The notes: generated by a model from the letters alone, not told the origin. Shown: positions 44,989-54,176, numbered from the stretch's first letter. The stretch: 64,000 nt of DNA from Cyanophora paradoxa (GCA_004431415.1 QPMI01000482.1:124001-188000), one strand, 5' to 3'. Made by a program: numbers and translations.

Positions 44989-45364
44989 ATGACGCGTCAT
45001 TACCTTAATATTGATTCTCGGGATCGGATGATGGAACCCAACAAACTTCACTTACAAAATTCCCCATGCAATCCAAAATGTGAGAGCCTGCAGAGTGACT
45101 AACTTTGAGATGTTCAATAACATTTACAATCTCAGCGAGAATGGAAGTTTGATTACAGGAACCTATGATGCTGGGGATGTAATTAAAACTAAGAATAACA
45201 CTATTTCGAAAGGGACATATACCTCTGATAGTTTGGTTAATCTCCTAAATGCCAAACTTGCTTCACAAGTGTATGGTGCAGCAGGAACTACCTATACTCG
45301 CCATTTTCATGTAACCTATGATCCTGTTACCATGTTTCTAAGGTTCATGTGCGATGCAACATTT
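44989..45364 (+). pseudogene. Penton / minor capsid protein B, copy 1, truncated
   Basis: The 5' part of the gene at 52,573-53,472, with one-base losses near 45,027 and 45,038, cut off at 45,364 where homology to copy 2 stops and unrelated GC-rich sequence begins. About 125 of 299 codons are present. Confidence 0.85.
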
Positions 45365-46400
45365 GGCGGGGGTCGAGGCGGGCAGTCGAACTGCAAACGA
45401 CGGCGAACAACAGGTCGAGCACGAGGACTATAGCTAGTAGTGAAACTAACTCTAGCATCAACACTACGATCAGAATCCGAACCAGACCGAACTAAACTAG
45501 AAGACGAAGTACGCCGGCGCCGGCGGGATACGACCAGCGAAGCAGAAGACGAAGGCAAAGGCGGCAGTCCGGTATCAAGAACAAAGGCCGGAGGGTCCAG
45601 CCCGGCAAACCGCCGGAGGGAAGTAGAAGGGGATCCCCAACGGGACATTCCCACGAACGGCAAACTCCGCAGGATTCCGGAGGACAGAATCGATGTCACG
45701 CGAAGAGACGAGGTTGTCAGCACCGCCCGAAGAAGGAGCGCCGGGCGAGTCAGAATCAGCTCCCGGCCGTCCTCCTGGTCCAGCCCCCTCTTCAGCCCAT
45801 CCTTCTGGCCCCCGCTTCTGCAACTGTGACGCCGGGCGGCACTATCTTTTTGCATGCCCCTCCCGCCACTACGTCCCCAGTCTCTTTGCGTCTGCATCCA
45901 CTTTCCCGGGTCCGCTTGCAGGCCCCCTCGCCTCCATCTCTTACGAATTATATGAACGTTCTTTTGAAAACACAACAATACAGTTATTTGGGGAGTACTT
46001 ACCAACGCAAGTTCTTAACGGTTTTTGATGATGTTTCAATGAAAATCACAATCTTGTGTGAATCGGAGTTTACTCTGACGTTTTCCACTCTTGAACTCGC
46101 GTTTGCTAACGCCCGAGGCAGATTAATTTTGAAATTCGAGGACGTGCCTTCGAACCGATCTCTAGAATCAACATTTACGCGGAGTTTCATCTTTACAACA
46201 ATATACGTGAAAATATTCTGTAATATAATATCAAATGGCGCAAGCAGGAACTACTCTGAAAGAGCTCCTAACAACCAAAGGATCGAACGAGCCCTCCCCC
46301 CCCCCCCCCCCCCCCCCCCCTCCCCTCCTCGGCCTCGACTCAGAGGGTGCGGGGCGCAGCTGGCGGGGGCGAAGGAGAAGGCGGGGATCGAGCGGGAGTC
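45365..46400. other. Chimeric junction: GC-rich insert plus scrambled capsid-gene fragments
   Basis: 45,365-45,937 is GC-rich, unlike both flanks, with no clear gene (a frame reading RFCNCDAGRHYLFACPSRHY is the only protein-like stretch). 45,938-46,101 duplicates the middle of penton A (as at 40,640-40,803). 46,102-46,290 is the inverted start region of penton A and MCP A (as at 40,302-40,490). 46,291-46,322 is mostly a C run, followed by GC-rich sequence until copy 2 begins at 46,401. This patchwork has no sensible gene order and looks like a misassembly or a complex rearrangement. Confidence 0.8.
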
Positions 46401-46697
46401 ATCTAAAACAATTGCTATTTTTCGATCATCTTTCTTGCGTCGTCTTTCTTTTTGACGTTCTAAAAGTTCTTCAACCAAAACTGTATCCCATTCTTCATAA
46501 ATATTGCTCTTGCGTGCTGTATCATTCCACTGTTCTGTAAATGCTGTTGTACTAAAGACGTAAATATCGTCTAGCTGATTTGCTACAGCATTTAATACGT
46601 GTTTTACGTAGGTGCTTTTTCCAGAATTCGTGGGTCCAACAAACAAGAACCGTTTAGGCAGTTTTATTTCCGTCGGATCAAACAATTTGATATCCAT
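46401..46697 (-). pseudogene. Packaging ATPase A, copy 2, truncated to its 5' part
   Basis: The first 99 codons, including Walker A (GPTNSGKST) and Walker B (IAIVLDD), are identical to 38,831-39,127. The gene is cut at 46,401 by the GC-rich junction sequence, so the frame then reads into unrelated sequence. Confidence 0.85.
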
Positions 46698-46698
46698 T

Positions 46699-47928
46699 TT
46701 AGAAGTTACTTACCTTAAGAGTAGACATTTGATATGAATTTATGACTAGAACATTGTGTCGAAGAACGTGGAAGTCAACAACAGCTGGGGCGGTGTTTGT
46801 ACAGCCGGTCACAGTGAGGGAGCAATAGCTGCTGCTGGAATTGAAGAAATCGGTATAACCAAGAACAGCGTTGTGGAGGGAATCCTTTCCAGATTTCGAA
46901 AGCACAATACCATAGACATTTCCGTCTTCAAAACCAAGGGCTGAATTACCAGTTGTTGCTCCGCGATATTGAGTGGGAATGTGATAGCATGACGATACAA
47001 AACCAGAGATGGGCTTGTTGCTAATGTCGAGAGTTCGGTTGTTGTGCATAATCTCAAACGAATCAATCTTCAAAGCGTTTCCGTTGCCAGCAAATGAATT
47101 GTGGTTGTGAGTTCCCAGGTGAATCGCATTTCGCACTGTCATCAAAATTGCGTGCACAAGACCACTAACGTTAGCAAGTGATATTTCGACAGCGTTTCCT
47201 GCGTCGTCCGTCTTAAGCTGGCGTGAGCGCTTCGAAATGATCTCCGTGAAGGGAATTCGAATACCGCCAGACTCATTCGCAGATTTAAGCATAGACTCTG
47301 CCTCTTCGCTAGGGATATTCACGAATTGACAAACCAGGGCGCAATCCGTTAGTGTCGCGACAGCATCAGCAACAGTTCCAATCACACCAGCCGAACGGAA
47401 GTCAATCTCGACGGTTGGCATATCTGCAAGTGCTAACAGAGGGAAGTACGAATTGTCCCAAAGCTGTGATGGGATCTTCAGCACGTACTCTCGGCTAGCA
47501 TCAAGAATCTCGAGAGCTGCATCTTTTCCAAAGCCATAGCTGCTAGCAAATGCTTGGGCGGATGCAACACTATTATCAATTAGCGCGTTCACTGTAAGCC
47601 AATCACCAGGAATTACCATTTTGAAAGATCCATGAACAAAGCGTACGTTTTCAATAAATGCACCAGCACCATTAGGAAGAACCGAAGCGGCAGCTCCACC
47701 AGCGACTGTTACCTTAAAATATAGGGAGACGCCATTTAGAAGTTGCTTGCGCGGAAGGTCGAAAGCAGCAGTCTGTGCGAATCCGTATGAGTTGCCTCGC
47801 GGACGGATCGTCTCAAGGAAAGGCTTAAACTTTGGGCTAACACCGACAGTTAGACCTGGCGATAGATAAAGCTCGTTCGATCCTTTGGTTGTTAGGAGCT
47901 CTTTCAGAGTAGTTCCTGCTTGCGCCAT
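46699..47928 (-). CDS. Major capsid protein A (double jelly-roll), intact copy
   Basis: The 409-residue capsid protein starts MAQAGTTLKELLTTKGSNEL. Hallmarks of the double jelly-roll fold of Polinton-like viruses and virophages are the first-barrel block FIENVRFVHGSFKMVIPGDW, the central KIPSQLWDNSYFPLLALADM followed by PTVEIDF, and the C-terminal HVLRHNVLVINSYQMSTL. It is shorter than many virophage capsid proteins. It is about half identical to MCP B (51,294) along its whole length, with shared LPRKQLL, SGLVHxILMTVR and SKSGKDSL blocks. Stop and start codons abut ATPase A. Confidence 0.92.
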   Translation of the reverse strand: MAQAGTTLKELLTTKGSNELYLSPGLTVGVSPKFKPFLETIRPRGNSYGFAQTAAFDLPRKQLLNGVSLYFKVTVAGGAAASVLPNGAGAFIENVRFVHGSFKMVIPGDWLTVNALIDNSVASAQAFASSYGFGKDAALEILDASREYVLKIPSQLWDNSYFPLLALADMPTVEIDFRSAGVIGTVADAVATLTDCALVCQFVNIPSEEAESMLKSANESGGIRIPFTEIISKRSRQLKTDDAGNAVEISLANVSGLVHAILMTVRNAIHLGTHNHNSFAGNGNALKIDSFEIMHNNRTLDISNKPISGFVSSCYHIPTQYRGATTGNSALGFEDGNVYGIVLSKSGKDSLHNAVLGYTDFFNSSSSYCSLTVTGCTNTAPAVVDFHVLRHNVLVINSYQMSTLKVSNF

Positions 47929-47972
47929 TTGATATTATATTACAGAATATTTTCACGTATATTGTTGTAAAG
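47929..47972. promoter_or_regulatory. 44 bp divergent promoter of MCP A and penton A
   Basis: These 44 bp separate two start codons pointing away from each other (also 40,357-40,400 in copy 1). The sequence is almost entirely A/T with ACGTATATTG near the middle. It must contain or overlap the promoters of both late genes. It lacks the AAAAAWTGAC motif seen in front of cassette-B-side genes. Confidence 0.55.
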
Positions 47973-48848
47973 ATGAAACTCCGCGTAAATGTTGATTCTA
48001 GAGATCGGTTCGAAGGCACGTCCTCGAATTTCAAAATTAATCTGCCTCGGGCGTTAGCAAACGTGAAGTCGGCTAGAATTGAATCGCTAGAACTTTTTCA
48101 CAATATGTATAATCTAGCTGCTGATGCTTCAATAACAACCATTACGCTCGATCCTAGCAATGTAATTAAAACCAGAACGAACCTATTTCGAGCTGGATCA
48201 TATACTCCAACATCTCTTACGAATTATATGAACGTTCTTTTGAAAACACAACAATACAGTTATTTGGGGAGTACTTACCAACGCAAGTTCTTAACGGTTT
48301 TTGATGATGTTTCAATGAAAATCACAATCTTGTGTGAATCGGAGTTTACTCTGACGTTTTCCACTCTTGAACTCGCAAATCTGCTCGGCTTCACAAAGGC
48401 TGTTACAGATTCCGCAGAACAGCTGGATACTCCAATCACAGTTGATGCTGTTGATTATGCGTTTGCTATCGTTGGCGATATACCTGTTGATCTTCTTTAT
48501 CATACTTATCTCTTCCTACATATCGATCAGATTCGTGGTTCGATTCACACAATAAATAACTGGACAAACACATCGTTGGCAAAGATTCATATCGATGCGA
48601 AATTTGGAGAACTTATCAAATATACATCTGATGAACGTGTTCCTGTTTCCGTCGATCATAATTCTGAGTTAGAACAACTTGATGTGTCAATACGTTATTT
48701 TAATGGATTTACTGCAGCTATTAACACTGAATTCTCATTCGTTATCGAGTTCGAAATTGAAGATTCTTCATATACCAAGGCATCACTTCGCTCGTCAATC
48801 AGAAACACAGATAGTGAGTTTCTTCCGTTTGATCGCAGTTTTGCTTAA
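47973..48848 (+). CDS. Penton / minor capsid protein A, copy 2
   Basis: Identical to the 291-residue protein at 40,401. The N-terminal VNVDSRDRFEGTSSNFKINL and the LGF and LHIDQIRG blocks align with penton B (52,573: NIDSRDRDDGTPTNFTYKI, LGFPDRR, LHVDPLKG), showing that the two cassettes are related. Expected to occupy the five-fold vertices of the capsid. Confidence 0.85.
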   Translation: MKLRVNVDSRDRFEGTSSNFKINLPRALANVKSARIESLELFHNMYNLAADASITTITLDPSNVIKTRTNLFRAGSYTPTSLTNYMNVLLKTQQYSYLGSTYQRKFLTVFDDVSMKITILCESEFTLTFSTLELANLLGFTKAVTDSAEQLDTPITVDAVDYAFAIVGDIPVDLLYHTYLFLHIDQIRGSIHTINNWTNTSLAKIHIDAKFGELIKYTSDERVPVSVDHNSELEQLDVSIRYFNGFTAAINTEFSFVIEFEIEDSSYTKASLRSSIRNTDSEFLPFDRSFA

Positions 48849-48918
48849 TTTCACTTTCGCGAATGCGCAGCCGAGGCAGCTTGTCTGTCGACTTTTTTCT
48901 TTTCCTTATTTAAAACAA

Positions 48919-49158
48919 ATGGTGCGTAGCACAAGTGGCTACTTGCCTTCGGCTTCTAGAAAACTTACAAACTCACCCAATAAAAAGAATAATATTGAAT
49001 TTTTGAGCGGTGATACTGAATCTTATCCTTTAGTTCGTCGGACTGCTGGTGGTGAGGGAGCATCTATCGATTTTGCTCTTACTGCTGAGCTGAGCTGTGA
49101 GCATTACACCCAAAAATTACCCCAATATAATTTGCCCCTTCAAGCAATATCCGCATGA
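48919..49158 (+). CDS. Small unknown virion-cassette protein, copy 2
   Basis: Identical to 41,347-41,586, following penton A by 70 bp. Its position after the penton gene is matched in cassette B by the basic protein at 53,509, but I see no clear sequence similarity between them. Confidence 0.45.
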   Translation: MVRSTSGYLPSASRKLTNSPNKKNNIEFLSGDTESYPLVRRTAGGEGASIDFALTAELSCEHYTQKLPQYNLPLQAISA

Positions 49159-49443
49159 TTCCCAGTAACCCAATCCCCAATCTCAGTAAATCTCAGTAAG
49201 CCTCAGTCACAATCTATTTTATTTAATCGAAGTTATATCTAAAATCTAATCAATCGAAGTTATATGCATTACACCCAAATTTTACCGCATTTTATTTACG
49301 ACATTCAGTAACAACGAGAGATTCCCGATGATACACCCAATATACCCATATTTCTCGATTGAATCCATAAAAAACAACAAACCATAACTAACACCCGTTA
49401 CACTTTAAATTTTCCGATTGATTCACATTACACCCATGAGTTG
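49103..49443. repeat. ATTACACCC repeat zone, copy 2
   Basis: Same repeats as 41,531-41,870, with one extra A in a run near 49,380. It marks the border between cassette A and the cassette-B side. Confidence 0.5.
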
Positions 49444-49886
49444 TAAGATGACATAATACCCATTTCACGGAAGAGATTAACGCGCTGTTGACATACATAA
49501 TATCTTCCTTTCTCTTTTGTGTAATTCACCAAATCTTTCCACGGGTTTCTACACATCATATGTTTTTCATTCCATGTTAAATACTTTCTCGGAACCAGAG
49601 TAACAGTTAAACCACTCGAACGATTTTTAAATTCCTCTTCTATTTCCTTTCGTTTTATTTTCAATTCGTCTAATCGTTTTTCGCAATCTATGTGGTTTAA
49701 TATCCTCGAATTTCCCTCATCTTCTTCTCTGTTTTCTTCTTCTTTGGCTCTCTCTAAATTCTGTTCCTCCCGGTGTTTCTCACAATAGACAGTATATCTT
49801 TGAGATTCATAGCTGAAAAAGTCATGGGATCTTCGAACTGTGCAGCATCCACAATCTTCATATGTTTCCGTCGTTTCCCACCCCAT
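49428..49886 (-). CDS. Unknown Cys-containing coiled-coil protein, copy 2
   Basis: Identical to the protein at 41,855. It is divergently paired with the RING gene at 49,984. The 97 bp between them hold two promoter-like motifs in opposite directions (AAAAATTGACAG for this gene, CAAAAAATGACGCTC for the RING gene). Confidence 0.6.
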   Translation of the reverse strand: MGWETTETYEDCGCCTVRRSHDFFSYESQRYTVYCEKHREEQNLERAKEEENREEDEGNSRILNHIDCEKRLDELKIKRKEIEEEFKNRSSGLTVTLVPRKYLTWNEKHMMCRNPWKDLVNYTKEKGRYYVCQQRVNLFREMGIMSSYNSWV

Positions 49887-49983
49887 CGTTATTACTACCT
49901 CTCAAATTCCTTTTAAACTCTGTCAATTTTTGTCCCGATGCAAAAAATGACGCTCTTTTTTAAGAGTTTATAACTTTGTAACC

Positions 49984-50450
49984 ATGGAACAATACCTTAA
50001 CTTTTTCAAGCAAAACAACATAACCTATAAGGATGTTTCACATGTATTTGCGAAAAGTTTCGAAAGAGGATATATTATGATTGCACAGTTAGCAGTGAAA
50101 ACACCAGAGATGGTTTATATTGCTCAATTGAAAAAAGACACGGCACCATGTTTCCGAATTCAGGGTTACATTAAAAATGCTGTGGTTGTTATCAAAAATG
50201 ACGATTTCATAGTTTCTCCTGAATTCAAAGAGAACCATGTAAGAGATTTTCTTAGCCACCCATACAATTGTAATGTTTGTCTCGATGATAAGGAAAATGG
50301 GATAAGATGTGATACATGTAATGCTTCCGTTTGTTACAAATGTTGGCGGAAATGAGCATGAATACAAATAAGAAATGTCCGGCATGCCGTAAAGATTTAG
50401 ATTACCCGTTTATAATCCAAAATGGACTTAATACATTCGTTGTTGTCTAA
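49984..50450 (+). CDS. RING-finger protein, paralog 1, with a frameshift inside the RING
   Basis: The first 123 codons hold an N-terminal domain (MEQYLNFFKQNNITYKDVSH, later SPEFKENHVRDFLSHPYNCN) and the start of a RING: CNVCLDD...CDTCNASVCYKCWRK. The stop TGA follows at once, while the overlapping frame starting at the next A continues KCPACRKDLDYPF and ends at 50,450, supplying the last cysteine pair. Total length is one base short of one frame, and the shift falls at the AAA run near 50,351. Either an A is missing or a -1 shift is used. It is a likely E3-type ubiquitin ligase paralogous to the genes at 56,284 and 57,741. Its stop overlaps the convergent ATPase B stop by two bases. Confidence 0.75.
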
Positions 50451-51214
50451 ACTGTTATCGTCGTGGGTTCATTACTAATTCTTATTGATTCTCTCTTTTT
50501 TATCGCTCGTCTCTTAACAAACTTCTTAAAGCCCTTCATATCATCGTCTGTTAGTATTGCCCGATCAGTATATATTTTTATATCATACCCTTGCAATCCA
50601 GTTATGACAGTTTGGTAATTGTAACCCCATAGTCTATGAAGTTCCTTGTAAGTCTTCTTATCGAGACCCCCATTATACTCATCAAAGGCGCAATTGAACT
50701 CTTTTTCGTTCCCAAGAATATTGAAAAATACTACGAACTCAACATTTCGACGAATGGTAGTAGAAATAGAGCATAAACGTTGAGTATTAATAATTACTGT
50801 AATCGAATAATGACGGGCTGTCGTAATCAATTTAGAAAGGACAGCTGAATTATGCATATCCAAAGAAGAACCTATCATATCGTCTAAGATTATAACCAAA
50901 TTATTACGCTTCTCATTATTCTCAATTCGTTTCTTTTGCATGCTAATGAGTTTCACTACTACATTATCGTCCCATTCCTCATAGATATTATCAGGATGCG
51001 TTATATCTCTGAATTGACCAGTAAACGCAGTAGAACTAAAGACTACAATCTGATCGATCTTATCCCTCAGTTCATAAAGTAGATATTTGCAGTAAGTTGT
51101 CTTACCAGAATTGCTGCGCCCACATAATAAAAAACGCGTGCTTAATTTAACTGTTCTTGCAGGCTCAAACTCTGGGATGTCATTCAAATCAATATCCATT
51201 CCTGTGTTATCCAT
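50447..51214 (-). CDS. Packaging ATPase B (A32/FtsK-type), intact copy
   Basis: The 255-residue packaging motor of cassette B. Walker A is LLCGRSNSGKTTYCKYLL, Walker B NLVIILDDMIGSSL, sensor block IINTQRLCSISTTIRRN. It is clearly related to ATPase A but well diverged, with a longer C terminus (MKGFKKFVKRRAIKKRES). It lies 79 bp downstream of MCP B on the same strand, matching the ATPase-MCP order of cassette A. Confidence 0.9.
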   Translation of the reverse strand: MDNTGMDIDLNDIPEFEPARTVKLSTRFLLCGRSNSGKTTYCKYLLYELRDKIDQIVVFSSTAFTGQFRDITHPDNIYEEWDDNVVVKLISMQKKRIENNEKRNNLVIILDDMIGSSLDMHNSAVLSKLITTARHYSITVIINTQRLCSISTTIRRNVEFVVFFNILGNEKEFNCAFDEYNGGLDKKTYKELHRLWGYNYQTVITGLQGYDIKIYTDRAILTDDDMKGFKKFVKRRAIKKRESIRISNEPTTITV

Positions 51215-51293
51215 TACAGTAATAAGATAAAAAACAAAATAAACCCCTTACCTACTAATTTTGCGCTTCCTACTCTAACGAAAGAAAAGAACT

Positions 51294-52520
51294 TTAAAAG
51301 TTCGAGACTTTCAGGGTAGAGATGTTGTAGCCATTGAGGACCATAACATTGTGTCGTAGGGCATAGATGTCAACCTGAACAGGAGCCGCATCAGTGCATC
51401 CAGAAACAGTGAGATCCATGTAACTCGAGCTGCTGTTGAAGAAATCCTGGTAACCCATAACCGAGTTCCGAAGCGAATCTTTTCCGGACTTGGAAAGAAC
51501 AATTCCATAAACATTTCCAGACTCGAATCCGTAGGTGGTATTGCCCACAGTAACACCCTTGTAATGAGAGGGAATGTGATTGACAGCAGAGAGGAAACCG
51601 GAAATGGGTTTGTTAGAGATATCAAGGGAGCGATTGTTGTGGAAGATCTGGAACTGATCGATTTTAACATCCGAAACATGACCACAGAAATCAGAATGAG
51701 TGTAGGTGTTGAGTTTGTTCACCTCTCGAACAGTCATGAGAATCGAATGAACCAGACCGGAAACATTAGCAAGTGTAACCTCGACCGATTCACCAGCATC
51801 AGCAGTTTTAAGCGCTCGGGTCTTCTTGTGGATGACCTCTGTGATCGGGATGCGAATGCCACCTTGTTCGTTTGCCATCTTTAGGAGTGTCTCAGCCTCA
51901 GCCGAAGCGATGTTTACGAATTGGCAGATCAGGGAGCAATCCGCAAAGGTAACAGATCCACCGGCAGGAACTTTGACTATCCCAGCATCACGGAAATCCA
52001 CCTCAATCGTTGGCATATCCGCCAGCGTACATAATGGAAAGTAAGCATCATCCCAGAAAGCAGCGGGGATTCTAACGATGTATTCCATTGCTTCATCTGT
52101 GCTTTCACGATCTGTCTCTTTGAAGTAACCGAGAGAAGCATACATGCTGCTCATGGTAGCGTGATCATTATCGACCAGGGCGTTTACAGTGATCCAATCA
52201 CCAGGGATAATATACTTGAAACCACCATGAACGAAACGGACCTCATTAATAAAAGAAGAACCACCATTGGGGAGGGTGCAGGCTACACCACCACCAGTGG
52301 CAATCTTGAAATAGAGCGAAACACCAGCAAGGAGTTGCTTGCGAGGTAGATCAAAGTAAGCGGTATTCTTGAAGCCAAAAGTGTTGCCTCGGGGACGAAC
52401 TTGCTCGAGGAATGGTTTGTATTTGGGGTTGGTTCCGATTTGGAGACCAGGGGAAAGATAAATTTGATCGGAACCGGGAGTTACGAGGAGTTCCTTCAGG
52501 GTAGTTCCAGTGAGTGCCAT
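51294..52520 (-). CDS. Major capsid protein B (double jelly-roll), intact copy
   Basis: The 408-residue capsid protein starts MALTGTTLKELLVTPGSDQI. FINEVRFVHGGFKYIIPGDW, RIPAAFWDDAYFPLCTLADM followed by PTIEVDF, and the final LRHNVMVLNGYNISTLKVSN match MCP A block by block with many conservative changes. The divergence from MCP A is ancient compared with the near-identical 6.55 kb repeat, so these are two distinct capsid lineages, not copies made by the same event. Confidence 0.92.
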   Translation of the reverse strand: MALTGTTLKELLVTPGSDQIYLSPGLQIGTNPKYKPFLEQVRPRGNTFGFKNTAYFDLPRKQLLAGVSLYFKIATGGGVACTLPNGGSSFINEVRFVHGGFKYIIPGDWITVNALVDNDHATMSSMYASLGYFKETDRESTDEAMEYIVRIPAAFWDDAYFPLCTLADMPTIEVDFRDAGIVKVPAGGSVTFADCSLICQFVNIASAEAETLLKMANEQGGIRIPITEVIHKKTRALKTADAGESVEVTLANVSGLVHSILMTVREVNKLNTYTHSDFCGHVSDVKIDQFQIFHNNRSLDISNKPISGFLSAVNHIPSHYKGVTVGNTTYGFESGNVYGIVLSKSGKDSLRNSVMGYQDFFNSSSSYMDLTVSGCTDAAPVQVDIYALRHNVMVLNGYNISTLKVSNF

Positions 52521-52572
52521 CTCTTATGTTTAAAATACCAAAAGAAATTTTTAAAATGCTTTATTAAACAGA
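52521..52572. promoter_or_regulatory. 52 bp divergent promoter of MCP B and penton B
   Basis: Same architecture as the 44 bp region between MCP A and penton A. Rich in A/T, with TTTAAAATACC and TTTTTAAAATGC. Inferred from layout only. Confidence 0.5.
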
Positions 52573-53472
52573 ATGACGCGTCATTACCTTAATATTGATT
52601 CTCGGGATCGGGATGATGGAACCCCAACAAACTTCACTTACAAAATTCCCCATGCAATCCAAAATGTGAGAGCCTGCAGAGTGACTAACTTTGAGATGTT
52701 CAATAACATTTACAATCTCAGCGAGAATGGAAGTTTGATTACAGGAACCTATGATGCTGGGGATGTAATTAAAACTAAGAATAACACTATTTCGAAAGGG
52801 ACATATACCTCTGATAGTTTGGTTAATCTCCTAAATGCCAAACTTGCTTCACAAGTGTATGGTGCAGCAGGAACTACCTATACTCGCCATTTTCATGTAA
52901 CCTATGATCCTGTTACCATGTTTCTAAGGTTCATGTGCGATGCAACATTTACCCTCACCTTTGGAAGTCGGATCTTAGCGAACTTCCTTGGTTTCCCAGA
53001 TCGCAGACCTGACAGTTCTGAAAATGGTTATGCTTCTGCCCTGCTCGATTCGCCAGTAACAGTTGGAGCAAATACTTATAATTACTACATTGACAGTGTT
53101 ATACCACTCGATCTTCTGTTCAATTCTTACATCCTTCTTCATGTTGACCCACTCAAAGGCAACTATGTAAGCAAGAACACCAGCGATGATAAAGCCCTTG
53201 CAAAAATTGAGATTGACCAAACGGTAGGCAGTCTACTAAAATACGATTCATCGAATAATTCCATGATATTGCATGAGCAAAATGGTTTGGTGGAAGTTGA
53301 AACGCTAAAAGTTCGTCTCACATACTGGAATGGTGTTGAAACTGATATTACTACAGATTGGTCGATGACTCTCGAACTGATTACTGAAGATGATAAAGAT
53401 CTGACGAAGAAAGCATTGAAGAATGTCATAAAAGAGTTGGAGGGACTCTACCTGCCGTTCTCACGGTCATAG
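52573..53472 (+). CDS. Penton / minor capsid protein B
   Basis: The 299-residue protein begins MTRHYLNIDSRDRDDGTPTN. It shares with penton A the NIDSRDR start, FEMFNNIYNLSENGS, TISKGTYTSDSLVNLLNAKL, ANFLGFPDRR and ILLHVDPLKGNY. The single jelly-roll minor capsid (penton) role is inferred from family and position beside MCP B. Copy 1 is truncated at 45,364. Confidence 0.85.
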   Translation: MTRHYLNIDSRDRDDGTPTNFTYKIPHAIQNVRACRVTNFEMFNNIYNLSENGSLITGTYDAGDVIKTKNNTISKGTYTSDSLVNLLNAKLASQVYGAAGTTYTRHFHVTYDPVTMFLRFMCDATFTLTFGSRILANFLGFPDRRPDSSENGYASALLDSPVTVGANTYNYYIDSVIPLDLLFNSYILLHVDPLKGNYVSKNTSDDKALAKIEIDQTVGSLLKYDSSNNSMILHEQNGLVEVETLKVRLTYWNGVETDITTDWSMTLELITEDDKDLTKKALKNVIKELEGLYLPFSRS

Positions 53473-53508
53473 GAAATACTGTAGAATAAATTTGTCTCGA
53501 TATTACAA

Positions 53509-54153
53509 ATGGCTCGCAAGACTCAGCCCAAGAATTTCTTAGCCAAACCAGTTGAGCAAGCAGAACCAGAACGGAAACAGTTTAAGAAATCGAAAGGAAC
53601 CGCAGCATACGGAACTGGTGATCTCGATAAAAATGTCCACCAGACCATGAATGCTCACACAATTGCGCTTACTTCAAACTCAAATGATGATAATGCCCTG
53701 GTTGACCAAGTCCCACTGAACCGCATGCCCGGAGCGAAACGAGGAATCAAGAAAGGGCAGTTCAAATCATCCACGAAGGACAAGGTTGCCTCATCATCGA
53801 CACTGCTGAAACTGCTTGATGGTGGTGAGAGACTCTACTCAACCTATTCCGAGAAAGACCATCGCAACCGCTACTTTATTCGTTCAACCACACACATAGT
53901 AAAATGCGGAGTTTTAACCCTCGGCTTAATCTTAATTGATTTTGTTGATATATCTCGTATATTCTATTTCAATCAATCGATAATCTGTGTATATCTTATC
54001 GAATATTCAATTATTTCGATTATTTTGTATTCTTTTCGATATTTTATCGTAAATTTCTCTTATTTTCCGATTAGTCTTACTGAGTTAATCGATAATCTGT
54101 ATATATTTCCGAATAATATAACTGAATCTCAATTAGATCTTGCCTCTGGTTAA
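53509..54153 (+). CDS. Basic virion-associated protein with C terminus replaced by an inserted repeat
   Basis: The first 128 or so residues (MARKTQPKNFLAKPVEQAEP, later GAKRGIKKGQFKSSTKDKVA and LLDGGERLYSTYSEKDHRNR) are basic and probably native. From about 53,891 the frame enters a 286 bp inverted-repeat element and reads a hydrophobic tail (GVLTLGLILIDFVDISRIFY) that is likely artefactual. It follows penton B by 36 bp on the same strand. The native C terminus is lost or the insertion is neutral; function is unknown. Confidence 0.6.
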   Translation: MARKTQPKNFLAKPVEQAEPERKQFKKSKGTAAYGTGDLDKNVHQTMNAHTIALTSNSNDDNALVDQVPLNRMPGAKRGIKKGQFKSSTKDKVASSSTLLKLLDGGERLYSTYSEKDHRNRYFIRSTTHIVKCGVLTLGLILIDFVDISRIFYFNQSIICVYLIEYSIISIILYSFRYFIVNFSYFPISLTELIDNLYIFPNNITESQLDLASG

Positions 54154-54176
54154 AACTCCGCATTTTACTATGTGTG
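53891..54176. mobile_element. MITE-like element with perfect 29 bp terminal inverted repeats
   Basis: The first 29 bases (53,891-53,919, starting CACACATAGTAAAATGCGG) are repeated exactly in inverted form at 54,148-54,176. The 228 bp interior is very AT-rich, has several TCGATAAT/TTATCGA units, and encodes nothing convincing. It sits inside the 3' part of the gene at 53,509. No clear target-site duplication is visible, so a long hairpin terminator is an alternative. Confidence 0.65.

Larger units (their letters stand above)
38831..45364. repeat. Copy 1 of a 6.55 kb direct duplication
   Basis: This block matches 46,401-52,950 base for base except for 16 single-base deletions, all in copy 1 and nearly all inside short runs of one base (for example near 39,743, 40,264, 41,809, 42,728, 42,914, 43,664, eight within 43,780-44,850, and two near 45,027-45,038). 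I saw no substitutions, though I did not align exhaustively. The start offset is 7,570 and the end offset 7,586, which agrees with 16 losses. The deletions break the two capsid genes and others, so copy 1 reads as unpolished sequence. Confidence 0.92.
46401..52950. repeat. Copy 2 of the 6.55 kb direct duplication (intact frames)
   Basis: Partner of 38,831-45,364. The capsid, penton, coiled-coil and ATPase B frames are open here, so this copy is the better reference for gene content. Beyond 52,950 the sequence runs on naturally into the rest of penton B. Confidence 0.92.

Noticed and set aside
45440-45829. 129-codon arginine-rich frame in the junction segment
   Set aside because: It lies in the chimeric GC-rich insert, has no recognisable domain and overlaps several other open frames.
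53891-54153. Hydrophobic C-terminal tail of the 53,509 gene as real membrane anchors
   Set aside because: It is encoded entirely inside the inverted-repeat element, so the apparent membrane segments are probably a by-product of AT-rich DNA.
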